Shown here: in pieces, positions 1 to 7,635 of the stretch | Numbering within the stretch: position 1 is the first letter of the stretch | Layout: each line of letters begins with the position of its first letter | Origin: Flagellatimonas centrodinii | GTDB lineage: Bacteria; Pseudomonadota; Gammaproteobacteria; Nevskiales; Nevskiaceae | DNA: 64,000 bases | Direction: 5' to 3' | NCBI RefSeq assembly: GCF_016918765.2 | Contig: NZ_CP092104.1 | Span: forward strand, 1,364,001 to 1,428,000 | Position numbers and translations under genes: made by a program | The notes under the pieces: model-generated | The model's database searches: none | The model's input: only the letters and a program-made list of their open reading frames with translations | Told to the model about the DNA's origin: nothing

Positions 1-641
1 CGGATGCCACGCAGGTCGCCGCCGGCCGTGCCGACCGTGCCCGCTGGGGTGACGTGCCGGTATGGGTGGCGGCCAGTACCCACGAGGGGGAAGACGCGAA
101 AGTGCTCGCCGCCCATCGCCACCTTCGTGCGCAGCTGCCGGGCGCGGTGCTGATCCTGGTGCCCCGCCACCCGCAGCGGTTCCAGCGGGTGGCCGAACGG
201 ATCGCCGCGCAGGGTTGGCAGCTGCAGACCCGCAGCGCCGGGGGGCCGACCGCGCAAGTGCCGGAGGTGCTGCTCGGCGACAGCATGGGGGAGATGTGGC
301 ATTACCTGGCGATGGCGGACGTGGCCTTCGTCGCCGGCTCATTTGCGCCCATCGGTGGCCACAATGTGCTGGAACCGGCGGTGCTCGGCCTGCCGGTGCT
401 GTTTGGGCCGCACATGCACAATTTTCGCCCCGCAGCTGACCTGCTGACGGCAGCCGGCGGTGGCATCGAGGTGGCCGACGAAACGGCACTTGCGGCACGT
501 CTGGTCGAGCTGTTGCCGGATGCGGGGCGCCGCCAGCAGGCCGGCGCAGCGGCGCTGGCCGCGCTCCAGCCCAGTCGCGGTGCGCTTGCCGCCCATCTCA
601 GGGCGCTCTGCCCGCCTGCCCCGGAGCCCGCCCATGGTTGA
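1..641 (+). CDS. waaA: 3-deoxy-D-manno-octulosonate (Kdo) transferase, C-terminal part
   Basis: Transfers Kdo from CMP-Kdo to lipid A at the cytoplasmic face of the inner membrane. The gene is open at the left edge (reading frame from base 3), so only about the last 212 residues are present. Family motifs are clear: a conserved STHEGE segment, LVPRHPQRF, and the nucleotide-binding region containing GDSMGEMWHYLAMADVAF followed by GSFAPIGGHNVLEPA. The 3' end overlaps the start of the next gene by 8 bp, so it leads an LPS core transcription unit. The Kdo kinase gene at the end of the cluster suggests a single phosphorylated Kdo, as in organisms with a monofunctional WaaA; that is inference. Family assignment is secure. 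Confidence 0.95.
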   Translation, partial: DATQVAAGRADRARWGDVPVWVAASTHEGEDAKVLAAHRHLRAQLPGAVLILVPRHPQRFQRVAERIAAQGWQLQTRSAGGPTAQVPEVLLGDSMGEMWHYLAMADVAFVAGSFAPIGGHNVLEPAVLGLPVLFGPHMHNFRPAADLLTAAGGGIEVADETALAARLVELLPDAGRRQQAGAAALAALQPSRGALAAHLRALCPPAPEPAHG

Positions 642-1431
642 CCACCCAGCGCTCACCGTCGTCTGCATGAAATGGGGAACGCTGTATGGCCCCGAGTATG
701 TCAACCGCCTCTATCACGGCGTGCGCCGGCACCTGCCGCGGCCCTTCCGCTTCGTCTGCTTTACCGACGTTGCCACCGGGCTGGAGGCTGCCGTCGACAT
801 CCAGCCGCTGCCGGAGACCGGCAGCCCGGTGACCGCCGATACGCGCTGGCGCAAGCTGGCGCTGTTCCGGTCCGGCCTGGCCGGGATCGAAGGCGAGGTG
901 CTGTTTCTCGATCTCGACGTGGTGATCGTTGATGATCTCAGCCGCTTCCTCGAGCATCCCGGGCGGTTCTGCGTCATCCGCGATGCCGAGCTGTTCCGGC
1001 CGCGCTGGACCCGCCGGTGGTTCCGCCCGGGGCGCGAAGCGTTCTACCAGCGCGTCGGCAACACCTCGGTGTTCCGGTTTACCGCTGGCGCCCACGACGA
1101 CCTGCTGCAACGGTTCAACCGCGAACATGACGCAGTCGTCGCCGGTTATCGCAATGAGCAGGAGTACCTGTCGGATCACCTGTATCAGCAAGGGCATCTG
1201 TGCTTCTGGCCGGCCGGCTGGTGCGCCAGCTTCAAGCACGATGCGGTGCCGCGGGGGCCGGCCAGCTTCTGGCGCGATCCGCAGCCGCCCGAGGGCGCGG
1301 CGATCGTGGTCTTCGCCGGTCGCCCCAAGATGAGCGACGTGCTGGCCGGGCGTGGCGGGCGCTGGTATCGCCGGATCGGGCCAGCGCCATGGCTGGTGGC
1401 CGCCTGGACCGGGGAGGCTGGGGATGACTGA
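634..1431 (+). CDS. Putative GT-A-like glycosyltransferase (paralogue A1)
   Basis: Protein of 265 aa. The ATG at 634 lies within the waaA end (8-bp overlap), which fixes the start. It contains a DxD-like FLDLDVVIVDD segment (about residues 90-100), then VIRD, GNTSVFRF, YRNEQEYL, WPAGWCASFKHDAVP and VVFAGRPK blocks. All of these recur in the protein encoded at 5147-5887, so the two are paralogues. The DLD motif and early beta-strand pattern fit a nucleotide-sugar-dependent transferase of GT-A fold. Position between waaA and kdkA implies a role in LPS core assembly. Sugar and linkage cannot be inferred. It ends in an ATGACTGA overlap with the next gene, suggesting translational coupling. Confidence 0.8.
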   Translation: MVDHPALTVVCMKWGTLYGPEYVNRLYHGVRRHLPRPFRFVCFTDVATGLEAAVDIQPLPETGSPVTADTRWRKLALFRSGLAGIEGEVLFLDLDVVIVDDLSRFLEHPGRFCVIRDAELFRPRWTRRWFRPGREAFYQRVGNTSVFRFTAGAHDDLLQRFNREHDAVVAGYRNEQEYLSDHLYQQGHLCFWPAGWCASFKHDAVPRGPASFWRDPQPPEGAAIVVFAGRPKMSDVLAGRGGRWYRRIGPAPWLVAAWTGEAGDD

Positions 1432-2395
1432 TGCCTTGACGGCGGGCTACGCCGCCGAGGACATCGTCTTCGTCACGCCGACCTGGCGCGGGGATTACGC
1501 ACGCTTTCAGCTGTTGCGGGCGTCGATGGAGGCCGTTGGCCTGGGGGCCGTGCCCCATCTGGCGGTCGTGCAGACAGAGGATCTTGATCGGTTCCGCGGC
1601 GGGGCGGCAGGCGTCACCTACCGGTCGACGGCGGAGGTGCTGCCGACGGAAGTGGAGCAGCGCCGGGTCCGGTTTCTGCAGCGGGCCCCCGGGCGGCGCA
1701 GCCAGACCGTGCTGCGCAGTCTCTACAAGCGCTTCGGGTGGTTTTCCGATGCCAACTACTATGGCTGGCACACCCAGCAGCTGGTCAAGCTGGGCTTGGC
1801 GCGGCAGCTCCCCAACCGGGTGCTGATCACCCTGGATTCGGATGTCATTTTCACCCGCCCGGTGCCCGCCAGCGTCTATGCCCGCGATGGCAAGGTGGTG
1901 CTCTACGAACGCACCCAGGTGCTGCAACGAAAGCTGCGCCGCCCCGGCTGGTACGAGACGGCCTGCCAGCTGCTCGACCGGCCCTGGTCGGCGGCCGCGG
2001 GGACATCGTTCCAGAACTATGTCACCCATCCGTTCGTGTTTGATGCCGGCATGCTGCGCCGGCTGCTCGATCACCTGGAGCGGCGCTATGCCACCGACTG
2101 GTGGCGGGCCCTGCTGGCCCAGCCGCTGGGCAGCTGGTCGGAGTTCATGACCTATGGGGTGTTCGTCCAGCAGCTTCAGGGTGGCGACGGGGTGTTTGTC
2201 GAGCCGGGCGACCAGGCCTGCCGATGGCTGGAGACAGCGGCGGATCGCGCCCGCGCCCGCGACTTCATTCGCGAAGCCTTCGACGACCCGGCGATCCGCT
2301 ATCTGACGATCCAGGCGGATCATCATCAGCGGTTCACGGTTGAGGATTACGCCCCCTTGATACGGTCAGAACTATCGCGTCGGGCGGCGTCGTAG
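1424..2395 (+). CDS. DUF6492-type protein, LPS-core associated (paralogue B1)
   Basis: Protein of 323 aa. The ATG at 1424 overlaps the preceding stop. The N-terminus has the TPTWRGDYARFQLLRASM block and a VVQTEDLDRF segment. The middle holds QQLVKLGLA followed by ITLDSDVIF, a DSD motif like the metal/nucleotide-binding aspartates of GT-A glycosyltransferases. The same blocks occur in the product of 3189-4127. I recognise the pattern as DUF6492, a family of unproven activity often found with capsule or LPS genes. The 3' end overlaps the convergent GT2 gene by 49 bp. A glycosyltransferase role is inferred from context. Confidence 0.75.
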   Translation: MTDALTAGYAAEDIVFVTPTWRGDYARFQLLRASMEAVGLGAVPHLAVVQTEDLDRFRGGAAGVTYRSTAEVLPTEVEQRRVRFLQRAPGRRSQTVLRSLYKRFGWFSDANYYGWHTQQLVKLGLARQLPNRVLITLDSDVIFTRPVPASVYARDGKVVLYERTQVLQRKLRRPGWYETACQLLDRPWSAAAGTSFQNYVTHPFVFDAGMLRRLLDHLERRYATDWWRALLAQPLGSWSEFMTYGVFVQQLQGGDGVFVEPGDQACRWLETAADRARARDFIREAFDDPAIRYLTIQADHHQRFTVEDYAPLIRSELSRRAAS

Positions 2396-3135
2396 GCCCA
2401 CAGATATTTCAGGAAGACGCCGTAGGCATCCGCGGCGGCCAGCGCGAAGCCGCGCCAGCCATCGATCACCCCGCCCTTGAACAGCCAGCCGCGCAGGAAC
2501 CGCCAGCCACCCCGCAGCATGGCCTTGAGTGGGCCGCCGGGCTTGAGCCCGGCACGCAGGTCGGGGCGTGCATAGAACCACCGCTTCTGGAACAGATGAC
2601 CAACATCGGCATAGGGATCGTGTTCCACCGCCCCGGGCAGGGCCGCGACCGGCGGCCACTGGTCGTCCATCAACAGCAGTCGCTCGTGCACCGCGCCGAC
2701 GAAGTGGATGTGATCGCGGTGGTAGACCCGCCGTATCCACTCCCGCCCCAGCGCACTGCGCAGGCGCCGGCCGGCAAACCAGTTGATCCGCCAGAAGGCG
2801 TGGACATGGCGGGCGGACGCCGGCCGGAAGGACTGCAGTGCAGCGACGAGCGGTGGCGACAGCCACTCGTCGGTATCCAGGGGGCAGATCCAGGGATGTC
2901 GCGCCATGGCTGCCGCGCGATTGCGGGCGTCCGAGAAGTTGACGAACGGACCCTCGACAACCCGCAGGTGCGAGTACCGGCGCGCTATCGTCAGGGTGTC
3001 ATCGGCAGAGCCCGTATCCATCAGCAGCACGTCATCGAAGCCCTGCGTGCTGTCGAGGCAGCGCGCCAGCGTGCGTGAGGCATCGCGTGCAATCAGCACG
3101 ATGCTCACCGGGGTGCTGTCGGAGGGGGTGGTCAT
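2347..3135 (-). CDS. Glycosyltransferase family 2, WaaE/KdtX-like
   Basis: Protein of 262 aa starting MTTPSDSTPVSIVLIARD; an alternative ATG at 3174 would add 13 residues. A GT2 fold is shown by SIVLIARDASRTLARCLDS, the LLMDTGSADDT nucleotide-binding block and the acceptor-side PLDTDEWLSP motif (about residues 94-103). The NFSDARNRAAAMARHPWI stretch resembles the WaaE/KdtX family that adds glucose to the first core heptose. It is the only gene of the LPS cluster on the minus strand, sits convergent to B1 and divergent from B2, and so interrupts the plus-strand run. The donor sugar is not deducible. The start is uncertain between two ATGs. Confidence 0.85.
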   Translation of the reverse strand: MTTPSDSTPVSIVLIARDASRTLARCLDSTQGFDDVLLMDTGSADDTLTIARRYSHLRVVEGPFVNFSDARNRAAAMARHPWICPLDTDEWLSPPLVAALQSFRPASARHVHAFWRINWFAGRRLRSALGREWIRRVYHRDHIHFVGAVHERLLLMDDQWPPVAALPGAVEHDPYADVGHLFQKRWFYARPDLRAGLKPGGPLKAMLRGGWRFLRGWLFKGGVIDGWRGFALAAADAYGVFLKYLWAYDAARRDSSDRIKGA

Positions 3136-3188
3136 GGCGCCGCCGAGTTCTGGGACAATCGCCGCATTATCCATGGGGACGTGACCAC

Positions 3189-4127
3189 ATGCCGTCTGCT
3201 GACGATCTCGCTCTTGCCACGGTGACCTGGCGCGGCGATCTCGACCATTTTCGCTGGCTGCGCCGCAGCCTGCGACATTTCGGCCTGGGCGCGTTACCGC
3301 ACGTGGTGGTGGTGCATACCGAGGATGCCGCACTGTTCGCCGACGAGATACGTGACGGGGTGCAGCTGCTGACCACCGCCGAGGTGTTGCCCGCGGACGT
3401 TGAGCGCGCGCGCGTGCGGGCATTGCGCTTCCGTGCCCGCTTCGGTCGGCGCGCGGCGCGCTTGCTGCTGAGCCTCAGCAAACGGCTGGGCTGGCCCGAT
3501 TTCATCCGCTGTGAAGGATGGCAGGTGCAGCAGCTCAGCAAGCTGGCGCTGGCCTCGCATCTGCGCGTGCGCCGCTATGTGGTGATCGACTCCGATGTGG
3601 TGATCTGCGGCGCGCCGGATCTCGCCCTGTTCGGCCAGGGTGCGGTCACCAGCGTGTTCGAACAGTGGCTGGCGCCGGAGGCGGCGACCAAGCAGCAGCG
3701 CCGCTGGTATGCCACCGCGGTCGCCCTGTTCGGGGCCGATGCGGTGCCGCAGGTGAACGGCTATGTCGGCACCCCGTTCGTGTTCGAGCGGGAGACGGTG
3801 CTGGCCTTGCAGGCGGCGCTGGCGCGGATCAGTGGCCGCCACTGGACCCGGGGCCTGCTCGACCAGCGGCCGGGGCGCTGGTCGGAGTTCGCCAGCTATA
3901 GTCAGTTCGCCCGCCACCATGCTGACCCGGCGCGGCTGCGGTTCCGCGACATTCCGCACCACCGGCGTATCGGTGAGCCGGAGGAACGGGCGCAGACCGC
4001 GGCACTGATCGACCGCGCCTTCGATGATCCCCAGGCCTGGTTCCTGACCATCGAGTCGGACCAGCGGCTTGCCGGTCGGCATGGGGTGTCCGGCTATGCG
4101 GACGCCCTGGCCCGCCACCTCGGCTGA
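3189..4127 (+). CDS. DUF6492-type protein (paralogue B2)
   Basis: Protein of 312 aa beginning MPSADDLALATVTWRGD. It shares with the product of 1424-2395 the TWRGD N-terminus, VVHTEDAALF, the TTAEVLPADVE block, QQLSKLALA, and the DSDVV motif (about residues 131-135) expected of a nucleotide-sugar enzyme. The C-terminal ends (PQAWFLTIESDQ here, PAIRYLTIQADH in B1) also match. It starts 53 bp from the divergent GT2 start, so a bidirectional promoter region must lie in 3136-3188. The likely role is LPS core assembly, by location only. Confidence 0.75.
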   Translation: MPSADDLALATVTWRGDLDHFRWLRRSLRHFGLGALPHVVVVHTEDAALFADEIRDGVQLLTTAEVLPADVERARVRALRFRARFGRRAARLLLSLSKRLGWPDFIRCEGWQVQQLSKLALASHLRVRRYVVIDSDVVICGAPDLALFGQGAVTSVFEQWLAPEAATKQQRRWYATAVALFGADAVPQVNGYVGTPFVFERETVLALQAALARISGRHWTRGLLDQRPGRWSEFASYSQFARHHADPARLRFRDIPHHRRIGEPEERAQTAALIDRAFDDPQAWFLTIESDQRLAGRHGVSGYADALARHLG

Positions 4128-4220
4128 AGCTTGTCGGGTGCGGTCTGTATCATGCGGGGCACGCCAGCGCGATGGCGTTGCCCGCTTGTCCCGAGGGGCC
4201 GGCACAACCAGGAAAGTCGC

Positions 4221-5150
4221 ATGTCATCACCGCCGCCGCTGACGGTCAGCGTTGTCGTCTCCAGCTACAACTACGCGCCCTATGTCGAGGAGGCGATCCG
4301 CTCGGTGCTGGGGCAGACGCGGGTGCCGGACGAGATCATCGTGGTCGACGACGGCTCCAGCGACGGCTCGCCGGAACTGATTCGTCAGCGCTTTGCCGAT
4401 GAGCCCCGGGTGCGTCTGATCGAACAGACCAATGGTGGACAGCTGGCTGCGTGGATGACCGGCTTTGCGGCATCGTCCGGGGACCTCATCCTGTTGCTGG
4501 ACTCCGATGATCGCTGGTCGCCCGACTATGTCGGGCGGGTCCATGAGGTCTATCAGACGCAGCCCTCGGTAGATTTCGTCTACACCAACATGCGCTTGTT
4601 CGGAGCGGTGGAGCGGCCGATGCTGCGCGACCGCCGAGACCGCGACCTGGGGCTGTCGGTGCTGCTCGGTGCCTACGTGCACCGCTGGCAGGGCACGGCC
4701 ACTTCAGCGCTGTCGCTGCGGCGGACGCTAATGGCGCGCATCCTCGCCCTGCCACCGGAGATGGCGCGGGAGTGGGTATCGCGCCCGGACGATTGCCTGA
4801 TCTTCGGCGGTGAAATTCTCGGTGCCCACAAGTACTTCATCGCGGCGCCGCTGGTCGAGCATCGCGAACACGCGCGCAATGCCCTGGCCAGCTACCAGCG
4901 CTCCACGCTCAACAAGGCGCGCTATGTGTTCCGCAGTGAACGGATGTTGCAGCACTATCGCGATGTTGCCGGCATCACGCCACGCTGGCTGCGGCTGGCG
5001 AAGATGGAATTTCGAACCAAGCCGCACCCCACCTTCGCCGAACTGCGCTGCTACTGGCGCCTGCTGGGCGAGGCGCCGATGCCCTGGTTGCGGCGCCTGG
5101 AGCACCGGTTGGCGCTGGTCGGCCATTACTGCAAAGGGGTGAGTCGATGA
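4221..5150 (+). CDS. Glycosyltransferase family 2
   Basis: Protein of 309 aa; the ATG at 4221 follows an AGGAAA ribosome-binding site. Classic GT2 signature: SVVVSSYNYAPYVEEAI, IIVVDDGSSDGS and LLLDSDDRW (DxDD, about residues 92-100). The C-terminal half is basic with an alpha-helical character and no clear membrane segments. It is coupled to the next gene by ATGA (5147-5150). It probably adds a sugar to the LPS core or an O-antigen unit; the acceptor is unknown. The first ~90 bases downstream of the previous gene appear to be leader, since the shorter start has the better ribosome site. Confidence 0.85.
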   Translation: MSSPPPLTVSVVVSSYNYAPYVEEAIRSVLGQTRVPDEIIVVDDGSSDGSPELIRQRFADEPRVRLIEQTNGGQLAAWMTGFAASSGDLILLLDSDDRWSPDYVGRVHEVYQTQPSVDFVYTNMRLFGAVERPMLRDRRDRDLGLSVLLGAYVHRWQGTATSALSLRRTLMARILALPPEMAREWVSRPDDCLIFGGEILGAHKYFIAAPLVEHREHARNALASYQRSTLNKARYVFRSERMLQHYRDVAGITPRWLRLAKMEFRTKPHPTFAELRCYWRLLGEAPMPWLRRLEHRLALVGHYCKGVSR

Positions 5151-5887
5151 CACAGCAGTTCATCTGCGCCAAGTGGGGCCTGAAGTACCCCGCCGACGAG
5201 GTCAATCGTCTGTACCGCGCCCTGCTGCGGGTACAGCCGGGCCCGTTCCGTCTGATCTGCGTCACCGACAATCCGGACGGGATCGTGCCCGAGGTGACCG
5301 TGGTGCCCATCCCCGACCTGCCGGTGATCGGCAATCAGGTGATGAACCGCGGCTGGCGCAAGCTGACCCTGTTCGCTCCGGAACTGCGGGAGGTCATTCA
5401 AGGGCCGACGGTCTACCTCGATCTCGACGTGGTGCTGCTGAAGCCGATGGACGACTTCTTCACCTTCGACCCCGGCTTCGCCGTCATCCGCGATTACAAG
5501 CGGTTCCGCTACCGTAACGCCTGGACCGGCAACACCTCGACCTTTTTCTACGACGCCAGTCGCGACTACGGGGTCTACCCGCGGCTGATCGAACTGGGCG
5601 ATGCAGTGCGCCGCCGCTACCGGAATGAACAGGAGTTCCTCTGCGACGTGATGCGCGCCCAGGGCCTGCTGCGCTACTGGCCGCGCGCCTGGTGCGCCAG
5701 TTACAAGTACGACTGCGTGCCGGCATTCCCGCGATCGTTGTTCGAGGTGCCGGCACCACCGGCCGAGGCGCGGGTGGTGGTCTTCCACGGCCGGCCCAAG
5801 CCGGAGGAGGCGGTCGCCGGCATTGGCGCCAAGTGGTATCGACCGATGAAGCCGGCACCCTGGCTCAAACCCTATGTCGAAGGGTGA
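5147..5887 (+). CDS. Putative GT-A-like glycosyltransferase (paralogue A2)
   Basis: Protein of 246 aa. Start fixed by the 4-bp ATGA overlap with the upstream GT2. Paralogue of the product of 634-1431: it shares CAKWGLKY (CMKWGTLY in A1), the YLDLDVVLLKP DxD block, VIRD, GNTSTFFY, YRNEQEFL, WPRAWCASYKYDCVP and VVFHGRPK, and finishes with the same PAPWL motif. Together A1 and A2 bracket the cluster. The next gene, kdkA, appears to start inside its stop codon. Confidence 0.8.
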   Translation: MTQQFICAKWGLKYPADEVNRLYRALLRVQPGPFRLICVTDNPDGIVPEVTVVPIPDLPVIGNQVMNRGWRKLTLFAPELREVIQGPTVYLDLDVVLLKPMDDFFTFDPGFAVIRDYKRFRYRNAWTGNTSTFFYDASRDYGVYPRLIELGDAVRRRYRNEQEFLCDVMRAQGLLRYWPRAWCASYKYDCVPAFPRSLFEVPAPPAEARVVVFHGRPKPEEAVAGIGAKWYRPMKPAPWLKPYVEG

Positions 5888-6612
5888 ACGCGGCCGTGCC
5901 CGTGAACGAGTGCACGCAGCGGATCGGTCATCAGCATCTGCTGTTTGATCCGGCGTTGTGGCCGGATGTGAGTGCCGACCAGCTGACGGTAGAACACTGG
6001 CGCGCGCAAGGCGCACATGCTGCCGCCGCCGGCCGGGGCAATGCCTGGTTTCTCGCCCGACCTGACGGCGAACACTGGGTGCTGCGCCACTATCAACGCG
6101 GCGGTCTGATCCGCAAGCTGTCACCGGACCGGTACATCTGGCTGGGCGCGGCCCGTTCGCGGGCCTGGCGCGAGTTCCGGCTGTTGCAGGCGCTGACGGC
6201 GGCAGGCCTGCCGGTGCCGCGGCCGGTGGCCGCCGGGGTGACGGTGGCGGCGCTGCGCTACCGGCAGGTGCTGGTCACCCAACGTATTGCTGATGCCGTG
6301 CCACTCAGCGCGCGGCTGGCGGAGGCGGCGCTCGATGCCGGGGAGTGGCGCACGCTCGGTCGGGTGCTGGCGCAGTTTCGCGATGCCGGCGTTGGCCATG
6401 CGGATCTCAACGCTGCCAACATCCTGTGGCGCGCGCCGGATCGCTTCTTCCTCATCGACTTCGACCGGGGGCGGCAACCGGCGTCGGCCGCGGTTCAGGC
6501 GCGGTCGATCCGCCGCCTGCGGCATTCGCTGGACAAATTCTGCCGCCGACAGCCCGGCTTCCACTTCAGCGAAGCCGACTGGCAGGCACTGTTGCAGGGG
6601 TACGGTCCCTAG
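5884..6612 (+). CDS. kdkA: 3-deoxy-D-manno-octulosonic acid kinase
   Basis: Phosphorylates Kdo of Kdo-lipid IVA in the cytoplasm. About 242 aa from a GTG at 5884 that overlaps the previous stop; GTG codons at 5896 and 5902 are alternatives. Kinase features: WVLRHYQRGGLIRKL (phosphate-binding lysine region), YIWLGAARSRAWREFRLL, the catalytic GHADLNAANIL loop (HxDxxxxN) and the metal-binding FLIDFDRG. Length matches known KdkA (about 235-245 aa). Being downstream of waaA and the core transferases supports the role. The gene ends with a 4-bp overlap of the convergent rarD. Confidence 0.93.
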   Translation: MNAAVPVNECTQRIGHQHLLFDPALWPDVSADQLTVEHWRAQGAHAAAAGRGNAWFLARPDGEHWVLRHYQRGGLIRKLSPDRYIWLGAARSRAWREFRLLQALTAAGLPVPRPVAAGVTVAALRYRQVLVTQRIADAVPLSARLAEAALDAGEWRTLGRVLAQFRDAGVGHADLNAANILWRAPDRFFLIDFDRGRQPASAAVQARSIRRLRHSLDKFCRRQPGFHFSEADWQALLQGYGP

Positions 6613-7523
6613 ATGCCTTCGGCTTCCGGTGCCGCCACGGCCAGCGGCCGGCGTCGGCGCCACAGCCCGTCGAGGGCATAGATCGCCAGCGCCCCCCAGA
6701 TCAGCCCGAAGCCGATGCCCTGCACGTAGGTAAAGGGCTCGCCGAACAGCCACACGCCGATCCCCAGCTGCAGGCTGGGCCCCAGATACTGGATCAGCCC
6801 GATGGTCGCCAGCGGCACCCGCCGCACGCCAAACGCGAACAGCATCAGGGGCACGGCGGTGAACAGGCCACTGGCCACCAGCAGACCATCAATGGCTGCG
6901 CCGTGGGCGCCGAAGGCACCGGCCTCCCCCAGCCATAGCAGATAGCCGAGTGCCAGCGGCGCCAGCAACAGGGTCTCCACCGACAGGCCGGTGATGGCGT
7001 CGACCACAACATGTTTCCGCACCAGTCCGTAGAAAGCGAAGCTGATGGCCAGCACCATGGCGATCCACGGTAACCGCCCCACCTGCAGGGTGAGCCAGAC
7101 GACCCCGAGGGTGGCGATGGTCACCGCTACCCACTGCGGCCGATTGAGCCGTTCGCGCAGCACCACCACGCCAAGCAACACGCTCACCAGGGGGTTGATG
7201 AAGTAGCCGAGGCTGGCCTCCACCACGTGCCGGGCCGAGACCGCCCAGACGTAGACCAGCCAGTTGATCGAGATCAGCAGCGCGCTCAGCAGCAGCAGCG
7301 CCGCCGGGCCGGGCTGGCGAAGAATCGCGCCGATGCGGCCGAGCTGGCCTTTCAACAACAGAATGACCAGGGTCAGTGCGCAGCACCAGAGCAGGCGGTG
7401 CACCATGATCTCCGCCGGGGGTACCGCATCGAGCGCGCGCATGTAGAGCGGCAACAGTCCCCAGATGAGAAAGGCGGCGGTGGCGGCGGCGAGCCCGCGC
7501 GAGGTGTCAGTGGTGGTGGACAT
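6609..7523 (-). CDS. rarD: EamA-type transporter, RarD family
   Basis: Integral inner-membrane protein of 304 aa with about ten hydrophobic helices in two EamA-like halves. The N-terminal FLIWGLLPLYMRALD, the LLISINWLVYVWAV segment and ASLGYFINPL match the RarD (chloramphenicol-sensitive protein) subgroup of the drug/metabolite transporters. The second half carries AIGLIQYLGPSLQ-like residues (seen as ATIGLIQYLGPSLQLGIG). The substrate is not established for the family. It is convergent with kdkA and divergent from pepN, with a 112-bp intergenic region at 7524-7635 that must hold both promoters. Confidence 0.9.
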   Translation of the reverse strand: MSTTTDTSRGLAAATAAFLIWGLLPLYMRALDAVPPAEIMVHRLLWCCALTLVILLLKGQLGRIGAILRQPGPAALLLLSALLISINWLVYVWAVSARHVVEASLGYFINPLVSVLLGVVVLRERLNRPQWVAVTIATLGVVWLTLQVGRLPWIAMVLAISFAFYGLVRKHVVVDAITGLSVETLLLAPLALGYLLWLGEAGAFGAHGAAIDGLLVASGLFTAVPLMLFAFGVRRVPLATIGLIQYLGPSLQLGIGVWLFGEPFTYVQGIGFGLIWGALAIYALDGLWRRRRPLAVAAPEAEGI

Positions 7524-7635
7524 GGGGATCGGGACCAGGTCGGGCGCGCAGTCTACGCCTCCCCATTCCGGCGGGCAGCCCGGGGCCTCCGCATAATGGG
7601 TAGGTTCACTCCGCCCGCCGACCCGCCGCCTTCCG

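Noticed and set aside
1232-2326. 364-aa minus-strand frame under A1/B1
   Set aside because: It is a shadow of two genes with conserved motifs on the other strand; repetitive Arg/Pro/Ala content is typical of shadows.
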